A DNA stretch of 64,000 bases, taken from contig CAUQBH010000004.1 of the NCBI GenBank assembly GCA_963516675.1, positions 1 through 64,000 of the forward strand. The letters run 5' to 3'. This document shows, in pieces, positions 48,735 through 56,966 of the stretch (within the stretch, counting starts at the first letter, position 1; the number at the start of each line of letters is the position of its first letter). The stretch is from JABCPE02 sp963516675. Its GTDB lineage: Bacteria > Bacteroidota > Bacteroidia > Flavobacteriales > Weeksellaceae. The notes beneath the pieces are model-generated. The model made no database searches and was not told where the DNA came from. It saw nothing but the letters and a program-made list of their open reading frames with translations. The position numbers and the translations under genes were made by a program.

Positions 48735-50927
48735 TTAATTTGCCACATCACTGATGAATTTTATTCTAAGCATTCGGATTTCTTCATCAGTCAAATCATC
48801 CGAAAACTCAGCACAAAGGACCTTCATGCTATCACTTTCTGACTCTTTCATGAAATCCATAAACTCCTCCACCAGATCTTCATCTATATTTTCCTCGATA
48901 TAATAATCTATATTCAGTTTAGTTCCCTGATAAACAATACTTTCCATTTCAGAAAGAAGCTCATCCATTGTCAAGTTTTTAGCTTGAGCGATATCCTCCA
49001 AATCCATCTTTTTATCGGTATTTTGGATGATGAAAACTTTGTGGTTGGACTTATTGACAAGCTGTTTCAGAACCATATCCTGCATACGCTCTATATTATT
49101 CTCTTCCACATACTTAGCAATAAACTCCGCAAATTCCTTTCCGTATTTTTTGGCTTTCCCTTCTCCTACTCCATAGATTTTTGTAATTTCCTCTATAGTA
49201 ATAGGATACTGCACTGTCATATCCTCCAAACTAGGGTCCATAAAGACTGTATAAGGCGGAATTCCGTGTTTTTTAGCAACTGATTTTCTCAGCTCTTTCA
49301 GCTGGTTATACAGATTTTCATCCAAACCTCCACCACTCTGCACCTGAACCTGCTCCGAAGCAGCTTGGCTAAGGTCATACTTTCTGTCTTCGGCTATCAT
49401 GAACGGATTTTTCTCTTTTCCAGCCAAGAAATCAAGTCCTTTTTGAGACAATTTTAAAACACCATAAGTCTCAATATCCTTATTGATGTAGTTCTGCACC
49501 AAAGCCTGTCTGATGATGGATTTCCAGAAATTATCTGTCTGCTCTTTTCCTTTACCAAAGAAAGAAGAGTTTTCTAATTTATAAGACTTCGTAACTGGAG
49601 TTTCTCGCCCTAAAAGCACTGAAATCAAATCATTTATCTTAAATTTCTCTTCCAGTTCTTTTATCAGTTCCAAAACCACTTTCAGTTCTTTGGAAACATC
49701 TTTCAAAGTCGGAGGATTTACAGAATTATCGCACATTTTGGCTCCAGCGCCATTTATAGGGTCAAACTGCTCTCCAAAATAATACAATAAATATTGTCTT
49801 CTATTCATAGAAGTCTCTGCATAGCCCACCACCTCATTCAAAAGCTGAAGACCAATTTCTCTCTCCGAAACAGGTTTTTGAGCCAAAAACTTCTCTAATT
49901 TGTCTATATCTTTCGGGTCATAAAAAGCCAAGCAATAGCCCTCGCCACCGTCTCTTCCTGCTCTTCCTGTTTCCTGATAGTAGCTTTCCAAAGATTTTGG
50001 AATATCATAATGAATCACAAAACGAACATCTGGCTTGTCTATTCCCATCCCAAAGGCTATGGTAGCGACGATTACATCCACTTCCTCCATCAGGAACTTG
50101 TCCTGATTTGCTACTCGGGATTTCGCATCTAATCCTGCATGATACGGCAGAGCATTGATTCCATTCACCTGCAAAAGCTGGGCAAATTCCTCCACTTTCT
50201 TTCTGCTGAGACAGTATACTATCCCTGCTTTGCCTTTATTTTGGTTAATAAACTTCACTATTTCCTTGTCCACATTCACTTTTGGGCGAACTTCGTAGAA
50301 TAGATTTGGTCTGTTAAAACTTTCCTTAAAGACCACAGCATCAGTCATTCCCAGTGTTTTTTGAATATCATCCTGAACTTTGGGCGTTGCAGTAGCCGTC
50401 AGGGCAATCACAGGAACATTTGCGATTTGGTCTATAATGGTTTTTAGATTACGATATTCAGGGCGGAAATCATGTCCCCATTCCGAGATACAGTGCGCCT
50501 CATCTATTGCCACAAAGGAAATTTTCACTTCCTTCAAAAAGTCTAAATATTCTTCTTTTATCAAACTTTCAGGCGCTACATAGAGCAGTTTGGTTTTCCC
50601 AGATTTTATATCATCCATTACGGTTTTGGTCTGGGTTTTATTAAGAGAAGAATTCAGTACATGAGCCACTCCTTCTTCGGAAAACAGCCCATTCACAGCA
50701 TCTACCTGATTTTTCATCAAGGCGATAAGCGGAGAAACTACGATTGCCGTTCCCTCGCTCATCAGAGCGGGAAGCTGGTAGCAAAGAGACTTACCACCAC
50801 CTGTCGGCATCAAAACGAAAACATCTCTACCCTCCAAGAGCGTAGAAATAATTTCCTCCTGATGTCCTTTAAAATTAGAAAAACCAAAATATTTTTTTAG
50901 AGAATCTGATATTTTCTCATTTTTCAT
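48735..50927 (-). CDS. recQ: RecQ-family ATP-dependent DNA helicase, zinc ligands mostly lost
   Basis: A 3'-5' superfamily 2 helicase for recombination and repair. Walker A is PTGGGKS (41-47), the DEAH box is 142-145 and RecA-like motif VI is ETGRAGRDG (319-327). The RQC region follows, with MNRRQYLLYYFGEQFDP at about 374-390. In E. coli the four zinc cysteines are C380, C397, C400 and C403; here they correspond to Asn375, Ala396, Cys399 and Ser402, so only one remains. An HRDC domain (LYNQLKELRKSVAKKHGIPPYTVF) lies near 525-600. At 730 residues it has a C-terminal extension. It heads a minus-strand run with its own promoter box. Confidence 0.93.
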   Translation of the reverse strand: MKNEKISDSLKKYFGFSNFKGHQEEIISTLLEGRDVFVLMPTGGGKSLCYQLPALMSEGTAIVVSPLIALMKNQVDAVNGLFSEEGVAHVLNSSLNKTQTKTVMDDIKSGKTKLLYVAPESLIKEEYLDFLKEVKISFVAIDEAHCISEWGHDFRPEYRNLKTIIDQIANVPVIALTATATPKVQDDIQKTLGMTDAVVFKESFNRPNLFYEVRPKVNVDKEIVKFINQNKGKAGIVYCLSRKKVEEFAQLLQVNGINALPYHAGLDAKSRVANQDKFLMEEVDVIVATIAFGMGIDKPDVRFVIHYDIPKSLESYYQETGRAGRDGGEGYCLAFYDPKDIDKLEKFLAQKPVSEREIGLQLLNEVVGYAETSMNRRQYLLYYFGEQFDPINGAGAKMCDNSVNPPTLKDVSKELKVVLELIKELEEKFKINDLISVLLGRETPVTKSYKLENSSFFGKGKEQTDNFWKSIIRQALVQNYINKDIETYGVLKLSQKGLDFLAGKEKNPFMIAEDRKYDLSQAASEQVQVQSGGGLDENLYNQLKELRKSVAKKHGIPPYTVFMDPSLEDMTVQYPITIEEITKIYGVGEGKAKKYGKEFAEFIAKYVEENNIERMQDMVLKQLVNKSNHKVFIIQNTDKKMDLEDIAQAKNLTMDELLSEMESIVYQGTKLNIDYYIEENIDEDLVEEFMDFMKESESDSMKVLCAEFSDDLTDEEIRMLRIKFISDVAN

Positions 50928-50985
50928 ACTTACTTATTTGTTTTTAGTTTTTATTCAAAAATCAATTTTGTGAGGTGTCTTTTAT

Positions 50986-50993
50986 CAAAGATA
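50986..50993 (-). promoter_or_regulatory. -7 promoter box for recQ
   Basis: The minus strand reads TATCTTTG, matching TAnnTTTG, 58 bases before the recQ ATG. Likely drives recQ and the three genes behind it. Confidence 0.6.
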
Positions 50994-51078
50994 AGAAATA
51001 AATTTGATTTGCAAAAAATGTTAAACAATTTTTATTCTTAGTTTTTGACCACTAAAAAGTTATCTTTATAGCTTAAAT

Positions 51079-51474
51079 CTACTCTTTTCCTTCCTCTTCT
51101 TTTCTATAAATCAAGCAGTCGTGCGGAAATTTTTCAATTATAAGAGTATTATCTGAAACATACTTTTTTAAATCTATTGTATATTCTCCTCTTTTGAAAT
51201 AAACTCGTTTAACTCCCATAATAGGATGGTGTGGTATGGGTTCTATGTAAATTTTCATGGTATCTTTTTTATAAACTAAGATATTCATCCCTTGTGATAG
51301 TCCATGATTTTCTCTTTCCTTTTTATCAGAAAAGTATTTTATACCATTTTCAATTTTTTGTAGATAGATTTCTTTATTTTCCCTATAGAATTTATCCACA
51401 CTTAAACCTTCCCAAAGAGGCTGAGCATTTACATAACTATAACTGCATAAGAAAATAATTGATAACAATTTCAT
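51079..51474 (-). CDS. Small secreted protein, paralogue of its neighbour
   Basis: About 131 residues from ATG 51474 (MKLLSIIFLCSYSYVNAQ), where a signal peptide begins. The frame is open to 51534, but those extra codons overlap the previous gene and spoil the signal peptide. The mature part shares the order KKDTMKIYIEP, RVYFKRGEYTIDLKKY and PHDCLIYRKEEE with the next gene, so the two arose by duplication. Family unknown. A conserved Asp-Cys near the C-terminus is notable. Confidence 0.68.
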   Translation of the reverse strand: MKLLSIIFLCSYSYVNAQPLWEGLSVDKFYRENKEIYLQKIENGIKYFSDKKERENHGLSQGMNILVYKKDTMKIYIEPIPHHPIMGVKRVYFKRGEYTIDLKKYVSDNTLIIEKFPHDCLIYRKEEEGKE

Positions 51475-51523
51475 GCTTACTACACCTATTATTTCATTGG
51501 GTAAATATTTGCTAATAAAGTTT

Positions 51524-51925
51524 TTATTCTTCATCTTTTCTATAAATTAAACAATCACTTGGGAAACTTTTTATATGATAATCACTATCAAATCTACAAT
51601 TTTTAAAGTTTATTGAAAATTTTCCTTTTTGAAAATGTAGATTTTGAATAAAAATTTGTTTTCTTTCTTCTAAATTTATGTAAATATCCATAGTATCTTT
51701 TTTATAAATAAAAACATTTCTGCTCTTATTTGTTATTGCCATAGGTATCGTTTTTTTCATAGATGAAGACAAAAAATAAATAGTTTCTACATTATTTGTC
51801 TTTATCTTTTTCACAAAAAGAGGTTTCTTTGAAACAGAGATACTATCAACAACAATTATTGTAGGCAAGGGCTGTGCATTTAAATGGAAAAACACGAATG
51901 ATAAGAAAACAATTAAATATCTCAT
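51524..51925 (-). CDS. Small secreted protein, paralogue of its neighbour
   Basis: A 133-residue protein with a signal peptide (MRYLIVFLSFVFFHLNAQ, cut after NAQ). It shares with the gene before it KKDTMDIYINLE, LHFQKGKFSINFKNC and PSDCLIYRKDEE, but has an extra PLPTIIVVDSISVSKKPLFVKK start. No promoter box was seen in the 95 bases upstream. Function is unknown; short exported pairs of this type are common in Bacteroidota and could be envelope or immunity-type factors. Confidence 0.68.
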   Translation of the reverse strand: MRYLIVFLSFVFFHLNAQPLPTIIVVDSISVSKKPLFVKKIKTNNVETIYFLSSSMKKTIPMAITNKSRNVFIYKKDTMDIYINLEERKQIFIQNLHFQKGKFSINFKNCRFDSDYHIKSFPSDCLIYRKDEE

Positions 51926-51978
51926 AGTTATTGTATCATATGTTTTGTTCCCATGATTATTTTTAGAAAAAAAATTAT

Positions 51979-51986
51979 TATTTTTG
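51979..51986 (+). promoter_or_regulatory. -7 promoter box for kdsD
   Basis: TATTTTTG matches TAnnTTTG, 34 bases before the TTG start at 52021. Confidence 0.6.
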
Positions 51987-52020
51987 AACGGAAATGTAAA
52001 AGTAATAAAATTTTACCAAA

Positions 52021-52977
52021 TTGAACTCAATAGATTTAATCCAAATAGCAAAAAATACCATCTCTGCGGAAATAGAAGAGCTGGAAGCCTTGAAAAACCG
52101 CTTAGATGAGAATTTCAACAAGGCTGTAAATACCATTCATAAAGCCAAAGGAAAGCTGATTGTAGTAGGCATCGGGAAGAGCGCCCACATTGGGAATAAG
52201 ATAGTAGCAACGCTAAATTCCACAGGAACGCCATCACAATTCCTACACGCCGCCGAGGCTATCCATGGAGATTTAGGAGTTATTCAGAAAGATGATGTGG
52301 TGCTGTGCATCTCCAATTCAGGAAATTCGCCTGAAATTGTAAATCTTCTGCCGTTTTTAAAGAAATATTCTTCGGCGCTCATTGGGATGACAGGAAACAT
52401 GAAAAGCAAACTCGCTGAGTTTTCGGAAATCACCTTGAATACGCATGTTTCCAAAGAAGCCTGTCCTAATCAGCTGGCTCCTACCACTTCCACTACGGTT
52501 CAGCTGGCTCTGGGCGATGCTCTGGCAGTATGTCTGATGGAGCTTAACCAATTCAAAAAAGAAGATTTTGCTAAATTCCACCCTGGTGGAGCTTTGGGCA
52601 AACAAACCGCGAAAGTAGAGCAGTTTCTCTCTCAAAACAAACCAAAAGTGGATATCAATGCCACTATAAAAGAAGTCATTATCTCTATCAGCAGCTCTAA
52701 ACACGGCATTACTGTAATCACCGAAAACGAAGAAATAAAAGGTGTAATCACCGATGGCGACCTGCGAAGAATGCTCTCCGAAAGAGACTCTATTTCAGGG
52801 ATTTTCGCAAAAGATATCATGAGCAAAAACCCTAAAACCATAGAGAAAAGTGCCCTCGCAAAGGAAGCCATGCAGATACTGAAACAAAACAACATAGGAC
52901 AGCTGGTAGTGACAGACCATGGGAAATACTTCGGAATTATAGACCTACACCGCCTTTTGGATGAGGGTATAAACTAA
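52021..52977 (+). CDS. kdsD: D-arabinose-5-phosphate isomerase (KpsF/GutQ family)
   Basis: Interconverts ribulose-5-phosphate and arabinose-5-phosphate, the first step toward KDO for lipopolysaccharide. The 318-residue protein begins with a TTG (52021), the first codon that covers the whole family start (MNSIDLIQIAKNTIS). The SIS domain runs 1-180, with GIGKSAHIGNKIVATLNSTGTPSQFLHAAEA and ISNSGNSPEIVNLLP. Two CBS domains follow (about 200-318; ITDGDLRRML is a typical segment). tatC begins 8 bases after its stop, so the two are probably cotranscribed. Confidence 0.92.
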   Translation: MNSIDLIQIAKNTISAEIEELEALKNRLDENFNKAVNTIHKAKGKLIVVGIGKSAHIGNKIVATLNSTGTPSQFLHAAEAIHGDLGVIQKDDVVLCISNSGNSPEIVNLLPFLKKYSSALIGMTGNMKSKLAEFSEITLNTHVSKEACPNQLAPTTSTTVQLALGDALAVCLMELNQFKKEDFAKFHPGGALGKQTAKVEQFLSQNKPKVDINATIKEVIISISSSKHGITVITENEEIKGVITDGDLRRMLSERDSISGIFAKDIMSKNPKTIEKSALAKEAMQILKQNNIGQLVVTDHGKYFGIIDLHRLLDEGIN

Positions 52978-52985
52978 AAAATAGA

Positions 52986-53810
52986 ATGAGCGACCAAAAA
53001 GAAATGTCTTTCCTAGACCATCTAGGAGAACTGCGCGGACACCTTATAAGGTCTGTAATAGCCATAATCATCGCTGCGGTTTTCATTGGAATCAATACCA
53101 ATTGGGTAGTGGATAACATCCTCTTCTACCCTACCAAACCTGATTTTCCTACTTTTAGATACATCAATTATTTTACCCAAGAATATTTGGGCGAAGAAAG
53201 CATTTCGCTTCCTGAGACATTTCCTATACAAGTGCGAAAACTGTACGAGCAGTTTAATGTAATGATGTCTATTTCTATTTTTGGAGGGATTCTTCTGGCG
53301 TTTCCTTATATTATTTGGGAGCTGTGGAGATTTATCAGCCCTGCTCTGCTGCCGAACGAAAGAAAATATTCCCTTATCATCATCCATGGTACTTGGATTT
53401 TATTCTTCTTTGGAGCGCTGTGCGGGTATTTCATCATTTTGCCATTCGCTATCAATTTTGGGTATTTCTTTAGAATTTCAGATGAAATAAGGCTGAGTTA
53501 TGACCTGTCCGATTATCTTTCCATATTCCTGCAAGTGGTTTTTGGAATGGCGATTATCTTCCTGTTTCCGATGATCGTCTATGTTTTGACTTCACTGGGA
53601 ATTCTTACTCCTCAGCTGATGAAAACTTACCGAAGACACGCCATTGTCATCATTATGATTATCGCAGCTATCATCACGCCTGCCGATGTGGTCAGTATGT
53701 TTATCGCGGCTATTCCGCTATTGTTACTCTATGAAATGAGTGTTGCAATGGCTCAAATCATCCACAAAAGATTATTAAAAGAACGAGATTTAGATTTAGA
53801 TTTAGATTAA
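52986..53810 (+). CDS. tatC: Sec-independent protein translocase subunit TatC
   Basis: The core receptor of the twin-arginine translocation system in the inner membrane, 274 residues and six helices. Family marks are MSFLDHLGELRGHLIRSVIAI (8-28), FPYIIWELWRFISPALLPNERKYS (about 105-128) and GILTPQLMKTYRRHAIVIIMIIAAIITPADVVSMF. The C-terminus ends in the repeat DLDLDLD, coded by four copies of a GATTTA-like hexamer (53787-53810). Its TatA/B partners are not in this window. A terminator shared with clpP follows. Confidence 0.95.
   Translation: MSDQKEMSFLDHLGELRGHLIRSVIAIIIAAVFIGINTNWVVDNILFYPTKPDFPTFRYINYFTQEYLGEESISLPETFPIQVRKLYEQFNVMMSISIFGGILLAFPYIIWELWRFISPALLPNERKYSLIIIHGTWILFFFGALCGYFIILPFAINFGYFFRISDEIRLSYDLSDYLSIFLQVVFGMAIIFLFPMIVYVLTSLGILTPQLMKTYRRHAIVIIMIIAAIITPADVVSMFIAAIPLLLLYEMSVAMAQIIHKRLLKERDLDLDLD
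53787..53810 (+). repeat. Hexamer repeat (GATTTA) at the end of tatC
   Basis: Three copies of GATTTA and a fourth ending GATTAA encode the final Asp-Leu repeats and the stop. The length could change by slippage, altering only the C-terminus. Confidence 0.7.
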
Positions 53811-53814
53811 ATAA

Positions 53815-53844
53815 AAAAGGTCAGAACGAAAATTCTGACCTTTT
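53815..53844. terminator. Bidirectional terminator, tatC / clpP
   Basis: A 12-bp perfect stem, AAAAGGTCAGAA paired with TTCTGACCTTTT, with a 6-base CGAAAA loop, between convergent genes. Confidence 0.9.
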
Positions 53845-53861
53845 AATTTTATAATTTTTAT

Positions 53862-54539
53862 TTATTTCTTTTTCTCCAAAACTTCATCTACCATTCCCAT
53901 TTCTTTCGCTTCAGTGGAAGTCATCCAGTAGTCTCTGTCTGATGCTTTTTCTACCCATTCGTAAGACTGTCCAGAATGCTCGGAAATAATGTCATAAAGT
54001 TCTTTTTTCAATTTAAGCATTTCTCTCAAATTGATTTCCATATCGCTCGCAACACCCTGTGCACCGCCACTCGGCTGGTGAATCATCACTCTGGAATGCT
54101 TCAATGCAGAACGCTTTCCTTTTTCACCCGCAACCAAAAGCACCGCTCCCATAGAAGCTGCCATACCTGTACAGATCGTAGCTACATCTGGTTTGATAAT
54201 CTGCATCGTGTCATAAATTCCCAATCCCGCATAAACACTTCCACCAGGCGAATTGATATAAATCTGAATATCCTTGCTTGGGTCAGCACTTTCCAAAAAT
54301 AGCAGCTGTGCTGTCACGATATTCGCCACTTGGTCATCAATTCCTGTTCCCAAAAAGATGATTCTATCCATCATCAATCGTGAAAAAACATCCATCTGCG
54401 CTACATTCAGCCTTCTTTCTTCGGTGATGTATGGTGTAAGGTTGGTAGGATTGAACATTCCCATATATTGGTCCGTTACCAGCCCATTATTTCCTAAATG
54501 TTTTACAGAAAAATCTCTAAATTCTTTCTTTATGTCCAT
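53862..54539 (-). CDS. clpP: ATP-dependent Clp protease proteolytic subunit
   Basis: The serine protease ring that degrades proteins fed by ClpX or other Clp ATPases. The catalytic Ser129 is in MAASMGAVLL and His154 in MIHQPSGGAQG. INSPGGSVYAGLGIYD (95-110) and ERDYWM-type sequence (SDRDYWMTSTEAKEMGMVDEV) are the other conserved blocks. At 225 residues it has the usual short N-terminal extension. It starts 18 bases after the YCII gene. Confidence 0.97.
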   Translation of the reverse strand: MDIKKEFRDFSVKHLGNNGLVTDQYMGMFNPTNLTPYITEERRLNVAQMDVFSRLMMDRIIFLGTGIDDQVANIVTAQLLFLESADPSKDIQIYINSPGGSVYAGLGIYDTMQIIKPDVATICTGMAASMGAVLLVAGEKGKRSALKHSRVMIHQPSGGAQGVASDMEINLREMLKLKKELYDIISEHSGQSYEWVEKASDRDYWMTSTEAKEMGMVDEVLEKKK

Positions 54540-54557
54540 ATATAAATCTTTTTAAGG

Positions 54558-54848
54558 TTAATTATTTACAAAATAAGCAAATTTTTCATCAAATTTGGTC
54601 GGAATAAATTCTATAATTTCATATTCTGCAATTTCATTTTTATAAAATGGGTCTTCTTTCATTATATCAATTACCATTTCTTTATCTTTTTCATTTACAA
54701 GAATAATCCCTCCCGTTCTTGGATTTTTTCTTCCAGAGCAAATGAATTTTCTGAGCAAATAGTATTTATCCAAAAAATCCATATGTTCTTTTAAATATTT
54801 TTCTACTTCACTAATTTCCTTTTTGTAGTTTAATGATACTATAAACAT
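54558..54848 (-). CDS. YCII-domain protein
   Basis: A 96-residue protein of the YCII (YciI-like) family, a small ferredoxin-like dimer fold related to muconolactone isomerase. The family His/Asp pair is replaced in part: the N-terminal MFIVSLNYKKEISEVEKYLKEHMDFLDKYY holds the conserved His in EHMDFLDKY, and ILVNEKDKEMVIDIMKEDPFYKNEIAEYEIIEF is the typical second half. Enzyme activity has been suggested for some members but is not shown. It lies between dnaG and clpP. Confidence 0.82.
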   Translation of the reverse strand: MFIVSLNYKKEISEVEKYLKEHMDFLDKYYLLRKFICSGRKNPRTGGIILVNEKDKEMVIDIMKEDPFYKNEIAEYEIIEFIPTKFDEKFAYFVNN

Positions 54849-54903
54849 AGTTTTATCTCCTTTTTCTCAAAAATTATTCCAATTCCCAAAGGTAACCAAT
54901 CTG

Positions 54904-56826
54904 TCACAAAATCCGAAAAAGTTTTTGGTCTATTTTACTTTTTAGCTGGTTTAGTCTGACGATTTGTTCATAAATTTCGGCTTTTTCCTCCGTTCCATCC
55001 AGACTTTTTTTCAAATCTTCTATCAGTTTCAGCACATATTCTCTTTTGTGGCGAAGGATAACATCCCTCACAACTTTATCCAGCACTTCATCCTCAGTTC
55101 GGAAATAAATATTAAACTTCTTCCAGTCGCTGGTTTCGTAGTTTTCCACCAAAGCATCGGCTATTTTCCCTGAAATATCTTCGTCCATCAGCCCAAAAAA
55201 GAAATTCCCAGAGCGGATTTCGTTCTGTTCCAAGCCCTGCCGAACTTCATCTATAATTTTTCTATTGGTTTCCGTAAGGATTTCGCAGTCATCTTCCTGA
55301 AAATGATGGATAATTTCCTCTATTACAGTGGTTTGATAGGAATTATTTTCAGAGTTTCTTCGGGTCAAAATCCTGTCGCCGTATTTCAGCATCAGCTCCA
55401 CCAATTTTTCTTCCAAAACCAATAATCCCGCCGTTTTATCAGAATCTGCAAAAGGTTTTTCCTCCGTTTTTGGGACAATTTCCAGTTTTGGTTTTGGCTG
55501 TGGCTGCCCTTTCAAAATCTGTTTTTGAACCTGAAGTTCATCAAAAAGATTTCTTTCCGTGAGCCCAAACTGAGTCGCTATCTGTTTTAGGTAAATTTCC
55601 TGTTTCAGCCCATTATCCACATGCGCCACAGATTTCACAATATCTCTGATGGCTTCGGCCTTTTTTATTGGGTCATTTTCAGCTTCTTTAAGGAGAATTT
55701 CAGCTTTAAAATCGATGAAATCTTTTGAATTTTCTTTAATGAAATTTTTAACAAACTCCATTGAATTTTCCCTCACAAAGCTGTCTGGGTCGTGTCCCTC
55801 TGGAAACAGCAGAATACGGATATTCATACTTTCTGCAAGGAGCATATCTATGCTTCGGAAACTCGCCTTTATTCCTGCTGCATCACCATCGAAAAGAATG
55901 GTAACATTCTCAGTCAGCCTTTTTATCAGCTTTATCTGCTCCGTGGTCAGGGAAGTTCCAGAGCTCGCCACCACATTTTCTATTCCCGACTGATGCAGGG
56001 CGACCACATCCATGTAGCCCTCCACCAAGAGACACATATTTTCGCGCGAAACGGCTTGTTTAGACTGGAACAAGCCATACAGCACATTGGATTTATGATA
56101 AATCTCCGTTTCAGGGGAGTTTAGGTATTTCGCGGTTTTTGTATTTGATTTTAAAATCCTACCGCCAAATCCCAGCACACGCCCTGAAAACCCATGGATA
56201 GGAAAAATCACCCTTTCACGGAAACGGTCTATTCCCTCCGTAGATTTTTCTGAAAAGATGGAAAGTCCTGATTTTTCTAAAATTTCTTTGGAATAACCCT
56301 TTCCTATGGCATGTTGTGTAAAGGCATTTTTGAGTTCTGGAGAATATCCGAGCTGAAATTTCTTGATGGTTTCTGGTTTCAGTTCGCGTTCTTTGAAATA
56401 GGAAAGCCCTATGTTTCGCCCTTCTTCGGTTTCATAAAGTTGGTTCTGAAAAAAATCATTCGCTACTTCGTGGATTTTGTATAGTAAATCCTTGTCGGTC
56501 TGCGCCTTTTTTTCTTCTTCGGTGAGGTCTTTTTTCAGCTCCTCTATTTCTATTCCGTACTTTTTAGCAGCGTATCGGAGGGCTTCTGGATAGGAAAACC
56601 CTTCGATTTCCATCAAAAAAGAAATCGCCGTACCACCTTTCCCAGAAGAAAAATCTTTCCAAATCTGTTTACTGGGAGAAACTATAAAACTCGGCGTTTT
56701 CTCATCTACAAAAGGGCTGAGACCTTTATAGTTAGAGCCTGCTCTTTTCAGCTGGACATATTCGCCGACGATTTCCTCCACGCGAATGGCAGAAAAAATC
56801 TTGTCTATGGTTTCTTTTGTAATCAT
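54904..56826 (-). CDS. dnaG: DNA primase without zinc ligands
   Basis: Makes RNA primers at the replication fork. The 640-residue protein has the usual three domains. In the N-terminal zinc-binding domain the four ligands of E. coli (C40, H43, C61, C64) align with Ser37, Val40, Asp58 and Ser61 (in GLSPFVDEKTPSF and WKDFSSGKGG), so none is left. The TOPRIM domain is intact: LLVEGYMDVVALHQSGIENVVASSGTSLT with the acidic LFDGDAAG. A C-terminal DnaB-binding region (from about 470) closes it. The same zinc-ligand loss is a feature of other Flavobacteriia, as far as I recall. No promoter box was seen just upstream. Confidence 0.95.
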   Translation of the reverse strand: MITKETIDKIFSAIRVEEIVGEYVQLKRAGSNYKGLSPFVDEKTPSFIVSPSKQIWKDFSSGKGGTAISFLMEIEGFSYPEALRYAAKKYGIEIEELKKDLTEEEKKAQTDKDLLYKIHEVANDFFQNQLYETEEGRNIGLSYFKERELKPETIKKFQLGYSPELKNAFTQHAIGKGYSKEILEKSGLSIFSEKSTEGIDRFRERVIFPIHGFSGRVLGFGGRILKSNTKTAKYLNSPETEIYHKSNVLYGLFQSKQAVSRENMCLLVEGYMDVVALHQSGIENVVASSGTSLTTEQIKLIKRLTENVTILFDGDAAGIKASFRSIDMLLAESMNIRILLFPEGHDPDSFVRENSMEFVKNFIKENSKDFIDFKAEILLKEAENDPIKKAEAIRDIVKSVAHVDNGLKQEIYLKQIATQFGLTERNLFDELQVQKQILKGQPQPKPKLEIVPKTEEKPFADSDKTAGLLVLEEKLVELMLKYGDRILTRRNSENNSYQTTVIEEIIHHFQEDDCEILTETNRKIIDEVRQGLEQNEIRSGNFFFGLMDEDISGKIADALVENYETSDWKKFNIYFRTEDEVLDKVVRDVILRHKREYVLKLIEDLKKSLDGTEEKAEIYEQIVRLNQLKSKIDQKLFRIL

Positions 56827-56966
56827 GGGCGTAAAATTATGAATTTTATTTAAAACCTAAATCTTTTATAATTGTGTATAAGTGTTTATAAAATAAAATT
56901 TTATTGTTCGTATTTTTTTTGCATTTTTGCATATCATTTTTAACTCAAAATTTATACCTGCAAAAA

